NCBI GenBank assembly: GCA_025403435.1
Contig: CM046344.1
Span: forward strand, 17,949,699-18,013,698
Origin: Artocarpus heterophyllus
Lineage: Eukaryota; Streptophyta; Magnoliopsida; Rosales; Moraceae
Length of the DNA: 64,000 bases
Direction of reading: 5' to 3'
Below the pieces are notes generated by a model. The model did not search any database and was not told where the DNA came from. It worked only from the letters and a program-made list of their open reading frames with translations. The position numbers and the translations under genes are program-made. Below are positions 35,689-46,862 of this stretch, piece after piece (positions within the stretch are counted from its first letter, which is position 1; every line of letters starts with the position of its first letter).

Positions 35689-37845
35689 TGTCACACCCTG
35701 GAGTACGGGAGGTGACGTGGCGGAATATTTAGATTAATTAAAGGAGAGTTTAATTGAAATTAAGGGTTTAAGAATCCAATTAAGCAAGAATTAAAGAGGA
35801 TTTTTCCACCACATTTGATAAAGAATTTAAAATCATTAAACAAATAACAACAATTGAATAAAAACCGCGAATATGGGTTCCACAACCCACAACTTGTGCA
35901 CACACATGGTTCTGATAATATCACAAATACAATTACAGTCCAAGTACAAATAAAGTTAAGTCTTACATGCCTTGATTAATAAATACAGAATGTAAACAAA
36001 TTCTCCTATTGCTCCTGAGTTCGGTCCGAAGAATCTTCTCCAAACCTAAATGGGAAACCACCTAGAAGGGGGGGAATTTAAAACAGATAAAACGTGAGCG
36101 AAAGGCTCAGTAGGACTAAGTTTTATAAAATAATTTAATGCAAAGAAACATAACATTATCAGGAGTTATACAGAAAAAAACTTGAATAAATAAATAAATA
36201 AATTGAGTAGAACCGTTCTGACACAGAACAGTCTACTCGTCAAATCAAAACACCAGTTTACATTTACCTAGGCAAACCATGATATCACCACCGTAGTGGC
36301 CCAGCTGGGTTTCGGGACCTGCCCCCAAGGTCGATCACGACCCGATCTCTGATATGGCATCATGCCCATGTGTTTATTATCATTATCATTCAAAACCCAA
36401 TTACCGAGTGTTGTCAATTACATTCATTATGAAATTCAGTTCATAATCACGGTATATTAAAATATAACCGATAAAATCATTTTCAAACAACCGTTGAAAA
36501 CATTTTGATAGAAATCATTTTCAAAGCCAAATCATTTCAAAACCAGGCTACCAAAGAAATAGGATAGAAGTCCTACCTCAGTACTCGTGCCGGTACCCCA
36601 CACCGTAATCCCGGTCCGCTATACGTTAGCTCCACGGAACCACGAACAATCCTAGATACCAACTAAATCAATCAATATCTAGTTCGAAACATCCTATGTT
36701 ACTAAATCATTACATGATGTCCTAGTGTGCCATTTGTATCATTAAAATCATCCTATAAGGTTGGGATTTAAATCAGGGTTCAAAACAGTGAAATCGGGTA
36801 AAAATCACAAAATTTTCCATGCCTCGGTCGGCCTGCCGGACGCCCTGCTTCGGCCTGCCGAACTGCACAGTTCGGCCTGCCGGAAACAAGGTTCGGCCTG
36901 CCGAACATGTCCCCAGATTCGGCCTGCCGATCGGAAGAACACCGGTCTGCCGATCATCACTTCGGCCTGCCGAACATGAACTTCGGCCTGCCGAACTGGG
37001 AAAATCCAGAAATCCCAGCCACGGGTTTCTCGATCCCCAAAATCCAAATCTGAATTCCAACCTGTTTTTCTCAAATCCCAGGCATGAAAAACAACTATAG
37101 TTGTTAGAAAAACATTCTAAAACATGTTTGGAATCATTTAAACAACATTTGAACTCAAAATCTTCAAAAATCCGAAAATGAGAAAAAGAGGAGAAAAATA
37201 AAAATCTTGAATCCAATCCGTTTTTCTTCAATCTAGGTTTAGATTCTAGTTGTTCTAAGCTCATTTAACACAAATCCACGGTTTTCTAAGCTTAAACAAA
37301 CTTAGATTTCAAAAACACACAAAATCGAAAATTTTGTAAAAAGTTTAGAAATTTCGAATCTAACCTCGAATCGAAGCTTCAATCCGCGTTCTCGGTCGCC
37401 GAATCACGTCCCCGAGCTTCCTCCTTGCTGTTCCGAAGCTTGGATTCGAATGGAAATCAAAAATTTGAGAGAGAGATTGAGAGAGAGGGGCTGCCGAGAG
37501 AGTCCAGAGAAGAGAGAGAGAGAGAGAGCTCGTGAGAGTGAGGAGAGAGAGAGAGGAAAGGAAAATAAATAGAGAAAATCGGTGGGCGGTTTTACTGTGC
37601 GAAAACCATGTGCCGCCCACGGTTTTGTAAAACAGAGTATTTTTAACATTTTGCAAATTGTTGTGTTTTAAAACTCAAAACATCATTTTAAATCAACAAG
37701 GAATCTTTTGAACACATCAATTTAACAAAACAACCAAAAACTAAAAATCCAACCAAATAATCTAATTAAAGTTAAAACTTTAATTATGGCACACTAATTC
37801 ATCATTTACATTACATTAATATTAAATAAATTTCGGGACGTTACA
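35689..37845 (-). repeat. 3' LTR of the gypsy chromovirus (2157 bp)
   Basis: On the + strand it runs from TGTCACACCCTGG to GGGACGTTACA. The inner end abuts the purine-rich tract (37846-37858 on the opposite strand). It carries the eight-unit CGGCCTGCCG array (36829-36993), a TGAGC/GCTCA stem-loop (36095-36109) and a GA-rich run (about 37465-37560). The frames at 36761-37264 are by-products of the repeat array, not genes. Confidence 0.95.
36829..36993. repeat. Eight-unit near-palindrome array (TTCGGCCTGCCGAA) in the gypsy 3' LTR
   Basis: The core CGGCCTGCCG (one unit CGGTCTGCCG) starts at 36829, 36851, 36873, 36894, 36920, 36943, 36963 and 36984, that is 20-26 bp apart. Each unit is an imperfect palindrome, TTCGGC-CT-GCCGAA. 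Sequences between units are not repeated, so this is not a simple tandem repeat. The identical array recurs in the 5' LTR, with related degenerate arrays in LTR D and the copia LTRs. Confidence 0.85.
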
Positions 37846-37858
37846 GCTCTCCACCCCT
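37846..37858 (-). other. Polypurine tract of the gypsy chromovirus
   Basis: On the - strand AGGGGTGGAGAGC directly precedes the 3' LTR start TGTAACG. This is the expected second-strand primer of a Ty3/gypsy element. Confidence 0.8.
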
Positions 37859-37893
37859 AAAAGAAATTTCGTCCTCGAAATTTAAGACTCATC

Positions 37894-40800
37894 TCAAAAA
37901 CAAAACAAATGCGGATATGACTCCCGCATACCCGACTCTAATTCCCAAGTGGCTTCATCAACACCGTGATGCTGCCACACGACCTTTACCAACGGTATCT
38001 CACGACGACGCAAGCTAATCACTTTCCGGTCGATTATCTGAATCGACACTTCTTCGTACGTCGTATCCTCCTGAACCTGCACATCGCGAAACGATACTAC
38101 CTTATCTTGCCCAGGTGGACACTTCCTAAGCATAGACACATGAAACACATCGTGCACATGAGAAAGTTCGGGCGGAAGATCAAGCCGATAAGCGACCACA
38201 CCAACACGCTGAGTGATCTCGAACGGCCCAATATACCTCGGCGCGAGTTTCCCACTCACTCCGAACCGCATAGTTCCCTTACGAGGTGACACCCTCAAGA
38301 GAACAAAATCTCCAACCGCGAACTCCAAAGGTCTACGTCTCCTATCTGCGTAGCTCTTCTGCCGACTCTGAGCTGCTCTCAACCGATCCCGAATCACCAC
38401 GACTTTCTCGTTGCTGTCACGAATCTCATCCGGCCCAAGAATAACTCTATCTTCCGGCTCGGCCCAACACACAGGTGACCGACACGGTCGCCCATACAAT
38501 GCCTCAAATGGTGCCATACCGATACTCGCCTGATAACTGTTGTTGTACGCGAACTCCGCCAAATGCAAACATTGCTTCCAATTCCCGCCGAAGTCCAACG
38601 CACAAGCACGCAACATATCCTCGAGAACCTGAATAACCCGCTCAGACTACCCATCAGTCTGAGGATGAAACGCCGTACTGAAGTTCAAATCCGTACCCAA
38701 AGCCTCCTGAAAACTCCTCCAGTACTTAGCATTAAACCTGGTATCTCGATCAGAGGTGATGGACAAAGGAACTCCATGCAACCTCACAATGTTCTGCATA
38801 TACAACTCCCCGAGAATCTTCCTCGAACACGTCGACCTAAACGGAATGAAATGCGCCGATTTCGTCAACCTGTCGACCACAACCCAAACTGCATCATGCC
38901 GCTGCTCCGTCCTCGGCAAACCTGTGAGAAAATCCATCGTCACATGCTCCCATTTCCACCCTGGAATAGGAAGCGGCTGAAGCTGACCTGCAGGCTTCTG
39001 GTGCTCAGCTTTCACCTGAAGACACGTCGAACACTTGGCCACGTACTCGCGAACATCTTTCTTCATGCCTCTCCACCAATAGTGCCTCTTCAAATCACGA
39101 TACATCTTGGTGCTCCCCGGATGAATAGCAAACTGAGACCTATGAGCTTCATCTAGAACGGCTTTCGTCACCTCGGCGATAACTGGAACTGCAAGACGCT
39201 CCCGGAAGTACAACGATCCACCTGCATGCACGCTCCATTCTTCAAACTGCTCCCCGTTCTGAATCCGCGACCAAATCCCCTGCAAATGTCGATCCTGCCA
39301 CTGACCTTGCTTCACCATCCGAACAAGAGCTGGAGTCGCTTCCACATGATACAACAAAACTCGATCACCGTCGTCATGATACTGTAGCCGATACTCACTC
39401 ACTGTCGCATCCCTGCTCCAGTCCTCAAAAATCAAACAAGCGAGAATCCCTGAAGACCTCCTGCTAAGCGCGTCCGCTACCACATTAGCTTTCCCGGGAT
39501 GATACTGCAACGCGAAATCATAATCCTCCATGTACTCCACCCATCTGCGCTGCCTCAGATTGAGATCCCTCTGAGTGAACAAATGCCTCAAACTCTTATG
39601 ATCGGAGAAGACCTGAAACGATGCTCCATACAAGTAACATCTCCAAATCTTCAGCGCGTAGATCACCGCCGCAAGCTCTAAATCGTGAGTAGGATAATTC
39701 CGCTCGTGAGGTCGTAGCTGTCTCGATCCGTACGCAACCACACGTCCATGCTGCATCAACACGCATCCAAGTCCACGCCCTGAAGCATCAGCATAAACCT
39801 CATACGGCTCGTCACTACTAGGAATAACTAATACTGGAGCTGAAGTCAACCGGTTCTTCAATTCCTGAAAAGCAGACTCACAGTCTTCATCCCACTCAAA
39901 CCTGACGTTTTTCCTGATCAACCTCGTCAACGGAGCTGCAATCTTCGAAAAGTCCTTTACAAATTTCCGGTAATATCCAGCAAGACCTAAGAAGCTGCGA
40001 ATCTCCGCTACATTCCTTGGTCGTTCCCACTCCAATATAGCTTCAATCTTGGACGGATCCACTGAAATACCATGCTCCGAGATGACATGACCCAGAAATT
40101 TGACCTCAGTCAACCAGAACTCACATTTTTCCCTCTTAGCATACAACTGGTGCTCCCGCAGAGTCTGAAGCACGACCCGAAGATGCTGCTCATGCTCCTC
40201 CCATGTCTTAGAATACACAAGAATATCATCGATGAACACGATCACAAACTGATCCAGATACGGCCTAAAAATCCTGTTCATCAAGTCCATAAAAGCTGCT
40301 GGAGCATTCGTCAACCCGAAAGACATAACCAGAAACTCGAAGTGCCCATACCGAGTCCTAAAAGCTGTCTTGGGAATATCCTCTTCCTTGATTCTGAGCT
40401 GATGATAACCTGACCGCAAATCAATCTTCGAGAAGTATCGCGAACCTCCCAACTGATCAAATAGCTCATCAATCCTAGACAAAGGATACTTGTTCTTCAC
40501 CGTAACACGATTCAGCTGCCGATAATCCACACATAACCTGAGAGTCCCATCGTGCTTCTTAGCGAACAAAACTGGTGCTCCCCACGGAGATGTGCTATTC
40601 CGAATATATCCTTTATCAGCAAGCTCCTGAAGTTGCTTCCTCAATTCCTTCATTTCTGCCGGCGCCATCCGATAAGGTGCCATAGAAATCGGTGATGTCC
40701 CTGGAAACAACTCGATACCAAACTCAATCTCCCGATGCGGTGGTAACCCTGATAACTCGTCGGGGAAGACATCCTCGAACTCACCAACCACCGGAATCGC

Positions 40801-42486
40801 TACACTACTACTCGAAACATAGGGCTCGCAATCTAGATTGGCAAGAAAAGCAAAACAATCTAGATTCCTTCGCCCTCCTAAACATGACTTCATGAGACGC
40901 TCACTCATTAGCCAATCACCACCACCCTGGTAAGTGATCACCGTCCCCCTATCAGACACTAGGGTCACTTTTCTAAGTTGGCAGTCCACAACTGCACTAT
41001 ACCTGGACAACCAGTCCATCCCTAAAATCACATCATAGGAACTCATGGGGAGTACAATCAAATCACTTTTCAAAATCTCATCCCCAATCTTTATTTTACA
41101 AGATTTACACATACAATTCACACACACCCGCCCCAAGGGAGAAGTTATAACTAGGGGTTCATTAAACTCTTCTACTTCTAATCCCAAGGCATGTACAAAG
41201 GAACTCGAAATGAGAGAATGAGAGGCACCGGTATCAAATAAAACGCGAGCTAAAGATCTAGAAACCAAAACCATACCATCGACAACCGCGTTACCAATCT
41301 GAGAATCTGACCCTCCAGATGCCATTGCATGAACCTGCACTGGCGCCTTCCCTTTTCCTCTACCGACATTGCTGGGTCCTGCATTACTCGGCCGATGCTG
41401 CTGAGATGGAGACGACTGCACACTACCTGTACTCGGCGCTCTATACTGAGGAACACTGCGCTGAAAATACTGCGGCTGCTGTCCTCGTGCCGGATATGAG
41501 AATTGCTGAGGAGAAAACTGCGGATACTGCAACTGCGGGTACTGCGGAGGCGGAGGTAGGGTCTGAGGCTGAGGCTGAGACGAACGACTGGCATCCTCCC
41601 CGGTCTGCGGTCCAAGACGAGCACTCCTGATCGGGCAATTCCTCTTGATGTGTCCGGGCTGCTGACAGAAATGACAATGAAAGCTGTAGGGGTTGCTGCG
41701 CCCGCTGCCAGACGAACTGCTACTGCCACTGGTCGCACCGCCTTGCTTGCCTTTCCCCGGAGCTGGACGACTACTGGTGCTCTTCCTGCCACTCCTCTGC
41801 GGTCCTCCTGAAGCCTTAGATCGATCCTCACAATACTGCACGTAATCATTCTCCACGGAGATCGCCGACGACACAAGCTCTCCGAAACTCCTAAGTCGTA
41901 GAGCAACCAACTGCCGCCGAATAGGAGCCTTGAGTCCTTCCTGGAACTTGATGCATTTCTCGCGCTCCGATGCCACAGCTGATGGAGCAAACCTAGCCAA
42001 CTCGCTAAACTTTGCCTCGTACTCCCGAACTGAAAGATCACCCTGCTGCAGTCTATAAAACTCAGCTGCCTTCTGATCTCTATATCCCTGCGGAAAATAC
42101 CGATCATAGAACAGATCCTCGAACTTGTCCCAACCGATATCGCCACCGCGCTCCAGACGCTTAGTTTGTTTCCACCAAGTGTTAGCGCCACCCTCGAGCT
42201 TATACGCCGCAAACTCTACACGATACTCCTCAGGCACACCAAGGGTATCAAGATGCTTCAAGATCGAATCCAACCAATACTCTGCTAACTGCGGATCCCC
42301 ATTGCCATCAAAAGTAGGAATAGACGCCCGCCGAAATTCCTTAAAGAAAGCATGCCGACTACCAACACTGGAGTCTTCCGGTCTAGTCCTGGCTGCCATC
42401 TGCCGGAAAGCCGCAATCATAGACCTCATCAGGCCCTCATCATTTCCGAACTCGGCGTCAGCTGTCGAACGACGTCTAGGTGCCAT
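37894..42486 (-). CDS. Gypsy chromovirus gag-pol polyprotein with one in-frame amber stop
   Basis: One frame runs 42486-37894 (1530 codons, plus stop), broken only by TAG at 38646-38644. Order: gag (about 50-200), CCHC knuckle [14 protein letters not shown] (about 270-283), aspartic protease [11 protein letters not shown] (about 416-426), RT (about 600-800, active site [11 protein letters not shown] near 752-762), RNase H ([13 protein letters not shown] from about 899), integrase HHCC finger (H and H near 1115 and 1122; CSTC near 1152-1155), integrase core, and a chromodomain at the C-terminus (about 1480-1528, [15 protein letters not shown]...MRESYP). The ATG is chosen because it opens the frame after the primer site and begins MAPRRR, upstream of gag homology. 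The amber follows QTDG, where chromoviruses have CAG, so a single C-to-T change on the coding strand explains it. It removes the last integrase catalytic Glu and the chromodomain unless the stop is read through. All domains before it look intact. Confidence 0.93.
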
Positions 42487-42574
42487 TCTCTCACTTCTGA
42501 AAACAAAATTTGGACTGTCAGATGTATTTCATTGTCAAACCTATGTGTGCACAATTCCCAAGGTTCATAACCTT

Positions 42575-42588
42575 GAGCTCTGATACCA
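42575..42588 (-). other. Gypsy primer binding site (initiator tRNA-Met)
   Basis: On the - strand TGGTATCAGAGCTC lies 3 bp after the 5' LTR end (at 42592). It matches the complement of the initiator tRNA-Met 3' end, the usual primer of plant chromoviruses. Confidence 0.9.
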
Positions 42589-42591
42589 TTC

Positions 42592-44750
42592 TGTCACACC
42601 CCGGAGTACGGGAGGTGACGTGGCGGAATATTTAGATTAATTAAAGGAGAGTTTAATTGAAATTAAGGGTTTAAGAATCCAATTAAGCAAGAATTAAAGA
42701 GAATTTTTCCACCACATTTGATAAAGAATTTAAAATCATTAAACAAATAACAACAATTGAATAAAAACCGCGAATATGGGTTCCACAACCCACAACTTGT
42801 GCACACATATGGTTCTGACAATATCACAAATACAATTACAGTCCAAGTACAAATAAAGTTAAGTCTTACATGCCTTGATTAATAAATACAGAATGTAAAC
42901 AAATTCTCCTATTGCTCCTGAGTTCGGTCCGAAGAATCTTCTCCAAACCTAAATGGGAAACCACCTAGAAGGGGGGGAATTTAAAACAGATAAAACGTGA
43001 GCGAAAGGCTCAGTAGGACTAAGTTTTATAAAATAATTTAATGCAAAGAAACATAACATTATCAGGAGTTATACAGAAAAAAACTTGAATAAATAAATAA
43101 ATAAATTGAGTAGAACCGTTCTGACACAGAACAGTCTACTCGTCAAATCAAAACACCAGTTTACATTTACCTAGGCAAACCATGATATCACCACCGTAGT
43201 GGCCCAGCTGGGTTTCGGGACCTGCCCCCAAGGTCGATCACGACCCTGTCTCTGATATGGCATCATGCCCATGTGTTTATTATCATTATCATTCAAAACC
43301 CAATTACCGAGTGTTGTCAATTACATTCATTATGAAATTCAGTTCATAATCACGGTATATTAAAATATAACCGATAAAATCATTTTCAAACAACCGTTGA
43401 AAACATTTTGATAGAAATCATTTTCAAAGCCAAATCATTTCAAAACCAGGCTACCAAAGAAATAGGATAGAAGTCCTACCTCAGTACTCGTGCCGGTACC
43501 CCACACCGTAATCCCGGTCCGCTATACGTTAGCTCCACGGAACCACGAACAATCCTAGATACCAACTAAATCAATCAATATCTAGTTCGAAACATCCTAT
43601 GTTACTAAATCATTTCATGATGTCCTAGTGTGCCATTTGTATCATTAAAATCATCCTATAAGGTTGGGATTTAAATCAGGGTTCAAAACAGTGAAATCGG
43701 GTAAAAATCACAAAATTTTCCATGCCTCGGTCGGCCTGCCGGACGCCCTGCTTCGGCCTGCCGAACTGCACAGTTCGGCCTGCCGGAAACAAGGTTCGGC
43801 CTGCCGAACATGTCCCCAGATTCGGCCTGCCGATCGGAAGAACACCGGTCTGCCGATCATCACTTCGGCCTGCCGAACATGAACTTCGGCCTGCCGAACT
43901 GGGAAAATCCAGAAATCCCAGCCACGGGTTTCTCGATCCCCAAAATCCAAATCTGAATTCCAACCTGTTTTTCTCAAATCCCAGGCATGAAAAACAACTA
44001 TAGTTGTTAGAAAAACATTCTAAAACATGTTTGGAATCATTTAAACAACATTTGAACTCAAAATCTTCAAAAATCCGAAAATGAGAAAAAGAGGAGAAAA
44101 ATAAAAATCTTGAATCCAATCCGTTTTTCTTCAATCTAGGTTTAGATTCTAGTTGTTCTAAGCTCATTTAACACAAATCCACGGTTTTCTAAGCTTAAAC
44201 AAACTTAGATTTCAAAAACACACAAAATCGAAAATTTTGTAAAAAGTTTAGAAATTTCGAATCTAACCTCGAATCGAAGCTTCAATCCGCGTTCTCGGTC
44301 GCCGAATCACGTCCCCGAGCTTCCTCCTTGCTGTTCTGAAGCTTGGATTCGAATGGAAATCAAAAATTTGAGAGAGAGATTGAGAGAGAGGGGCTGCCGA
44401 GAGAGTCCAGAGAAGAGAGAGAGAGAGAGAGAGCTCGTGAGAGTGAGGAGAGAGAGAGAGGAAAGGAAAATAAATAGAGAAAATCGGTGGGCGGTTTTAC
44501 TGTGCGAAAACCATGTGCCGCCCACGGTTTTGTAAAACAGAGTATTTTTAACATTTTGCAAATTGTTGTGTTTTAAAACTCAAAACATCATTTTAAATCA
44601 ACAAGGAATCTTTTGAACACATCAATTTAACAAAACAACCAAAAACTAAAAATCCAACCAAATAATCTAATTAAAGTTAAAACTTTAATTATGGCACACT
44701 AATTCATCATTTACATTACATTAATATTAAATAAATTTCGGGACGTTACA
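42592..44750 (-). repeat. 5' LTR of the gypsy chromovirus (2159 bp)
   Basis: It is almost identical to 35689-37845. Differences seen by eye include ccctgg/ccccgg at the end, gaggattt/gagaattt, acacatgg/acatatgg, gataat/gacaat, cccgatc/ccctgtc, attaca/atttca, gttccg/gttctg and one extra GA unit, which accounts for the 2-bp length difference. The CGGCCTGCCG array is repeated unchanged at about 43732-43896. Confidence 0.95.
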
Positions 44751-44755
44751 GAGAG

Positions 44756-45078
44756 AGAGTGGCGTGGGAGAGAGTGAGAGTGAGGGAGTGTGAGGGTGAA
44801 TAAATAGAGTGAAACTAGAGTCTTCAAAGTAGAAAAGGGAATAAATTAAATTAAATAGAAATCATCAAGATTTATTCAAGAGAGTTGACAAAATGCTAAA
44901 ACCCACTTATGGTAATTTTAACAAACATTAAAATTTAAGATAACGAACAAATTAGTTAAAAATGAAATTGTTTAGAAAAAATACCCCAAAATGATTAGGT
45001 TAATTTTAAACTATAATTAAGCACACTAATCTACCAATTTACATACAAATTATACTCAATAAATTTATAGGCGTTACA
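44756..45078 (-). repeat. Chromovirus-related solo LTR D, right piece
   Basis: This resumes after the gypsy insertion with a GA-rich run and 'gaataaatagag', which is also present in the gypsy LTRs (about 37562-37574). It ends in ATAGGCGTTACA at 45078. Its + strand right end is the LTR's own 5' end (TGTAACGCC). Confidence 0.75.
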
Positions 45079-46033
45079 TCTATATATATCCATCAGGTCC
45101 CCTTTGTTAGCTCATAATGTTTCCAGTAATGATATGGTGTGGTTTTTCTACATATTGGTAGCTTATGTTATTTATTAGATTGGCTAAAATTTGATTGATT
45201 AGATTTAATAATTCATGTTAGTTTATTGATTAAATTAATTTTATGATTTAATTTAAAATAAACATGTTAAATTATTTGAATAGATTTTATTTGTATGAAA
45301 TTATCTGTATATGACTGTTTTAATTAGATAATTTCTTTATTGGGTTATTTGAATTAAAACTGAAGCTCTATAAAAGATTTTTGGTTAAATAAAGTAGAAT
45401 TTATCTAATCGGTTCAAACGGGTGGATCAGATAAATATTAGAAGCGGGAAAAACGTGTGAGACAGGACAAATACAACCAGGTGTTCGACCACTATACACA
45501 GGGGCCAGTCAACTGCGCCTGCCACATCACTGATCTATGGCTCATGCATTTTTGCTTTGGAACTTTGATCCAAACTCGAATTTTAAAGCTTAATCTAAAA
45601 AGCAATAGTCCCAATCCGACATTTATTTAAAGGGAACAAGTTTCTATTGTTTCTTAAATCACTTAAGAGATTTAGATAAGAGTATTTTGCTAGGAAGACT
45701 CTGAAAGTCTCATAGAGCTATTGTTAAACATCCCCAACCTTAGCTCTTGGATTTCTCAAGTAGGCGGAAGGAGAGGTTGCTTGAGGAAAGGCTAAACGAC
45801 GTATGTCTACTTGCATTCCAATAGTAGAAAGAGAATAGTAAGGAAATCCAGTTGGTTGAGACTCTTCTGGTATAATTCTCTTGTAGTAGTTCCTGTGGTT
45901 TTCAGATCCACTAAGAGGTACGAAAGATCTTTTATTAATTTATATACATAACATGTCTAACTCGTTTATATGAAAAAAAATATTATTAAAATTTTTTAAA
46001 AAATTTGTTGCATACTCATTTTTCAATAGTTTT

Positions 46034-46862
46034 CTACATGCACGTGTGTGCGCCCACACACACATATATATATACACAAGTACCTTCTAAAATTTTTATA
46101 ATCAGTAAGTTGTGCTTTTAACGTTGAGTTTCAGCAATTCGTACCCTAAATTTGAAAATAATTAAAATTAAAAGGGTGTGCTGTTAAAAATTTCTACTGC
46201 AACTCACGTATTTTTCAAGTGATATATGTTTCTCAACTGTATTTTCTTGTTTATATGTTTTAATATAATCGAACATGTGTATTACGTCAATCATATACAC
46301 TGTACTATAAAACTTCTCACTCATTATATTATAACAAATGTTCCTTGATCTTTTCATGACAATCATAGATACATGGTGAATGACCAAAATATTCACTCAT
46401 TTCAACATTTGGCCATACATATTTCTTTTACTTATGTGATTTTTTTTTTTTTTTTTGGTAAATCACTTTACACTTTCTAAATTCTTCGATGATCTTAGTG
46501 AATAATTAATTTATTAGGGTAGACATCTTTTTAAAAGATAGATTTAACACGACATTCATCACAGTTTCTCTAAATGTACAAGCGTTGTCAATTCATTTCC
46601 CACATAATTTAGTACAACAGATTTGTAGATCACTTAAAATATATCTATCATTTTTTTTCATTATTCTAAGCTATCATAATACACAACCATCATGATTTAA
46701 AAAATCGTCATTTGTGACATAGAACTTTTGTTGTAATGTAGAAATGTTTTTCAACATATTTTTATAAATTTTGATGAAGGATGATTTTGATATGATATGA
46801 TGCATGTATTATTGGAAAGAATATTTTAATATGACATGGTAGATTATTAAATTTTAAGATTA
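46034..46862. other. AT-rich intergenic stretch
   Basis: No gene is recognised. There are short CA/AT microsatellite runs at about 46050-46078 and a T run at about 46441-46457. Confidence 0.4.

Larger units (their letters stand above)
35689..44750 (-). mobile_element. Nearly intact Ty3/gypsy chromovirus (Tekay/Del-like), - strand
   Basis: The 9062-bp element is flanked by identical 5-bp duplications, gagag at 35684-35688 and 44751-44755. On the - strand its order is 5' LTR (44750-42592), primer site, gag-pol (42486-37894), polypurine tract and 3' LTR (37845-35689). The LTRs differ at about eight sites plus one 2-bp repeat-length change, counted by eye, so the insertion is young. The polyprotein ends in a chromodomain, which defines chromoviruses. 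Its only obvious coding defect is one amber codon. It sits inside LTR D, a diverged relative. Confidence 0.93.
32622..46028 (+). mobile_element. Copia solo LTR C, hosting nest 2
   Basis: The pieces 32622-33625 and 45079-46028 align in order with the copia B LTR (14700-16732): 'tttttggagacat', 'atcaataaag', 'agcaaac', then 'cccctttg(c/t)tagctca' and the end TTTTTCAATA. Flanking 5-mers are identical (gtttt at 32617-32621 and 46029-46033), so both outer ends are right. There is no internal region, so it is a solo LTR of about 1.95 kb. It is more diverged than the two copia B LTRs are from each other, and lacks a clear TTCGGCCTGCC array. It is split by LTR D at 33626. Confidence 0.85.

Noticed and set aside
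36829..36993. CRISPR-like array of regular palindromic repeats
   Set aside because: The units are only ~14 bp, spacers are 6-12 bp, and the array lies inside a eukaryotic LTR and is duplicated in both LTRs.
36761..37264. Frames on both strands with cysteine- and arginine-rich repeats (72-163 aa)
   Set aside because: They are translations of the CGGCCTGCCG array and flanking LTR sequence, repeated identically at 43664-44167. No domain is seen.
38563..42583. Many + strand and out-of-frame ORFs (up to 320 aa) across the gypsy polyprotein
   Set aside because: They are shadows of the 1530-codon gag-pol frame.
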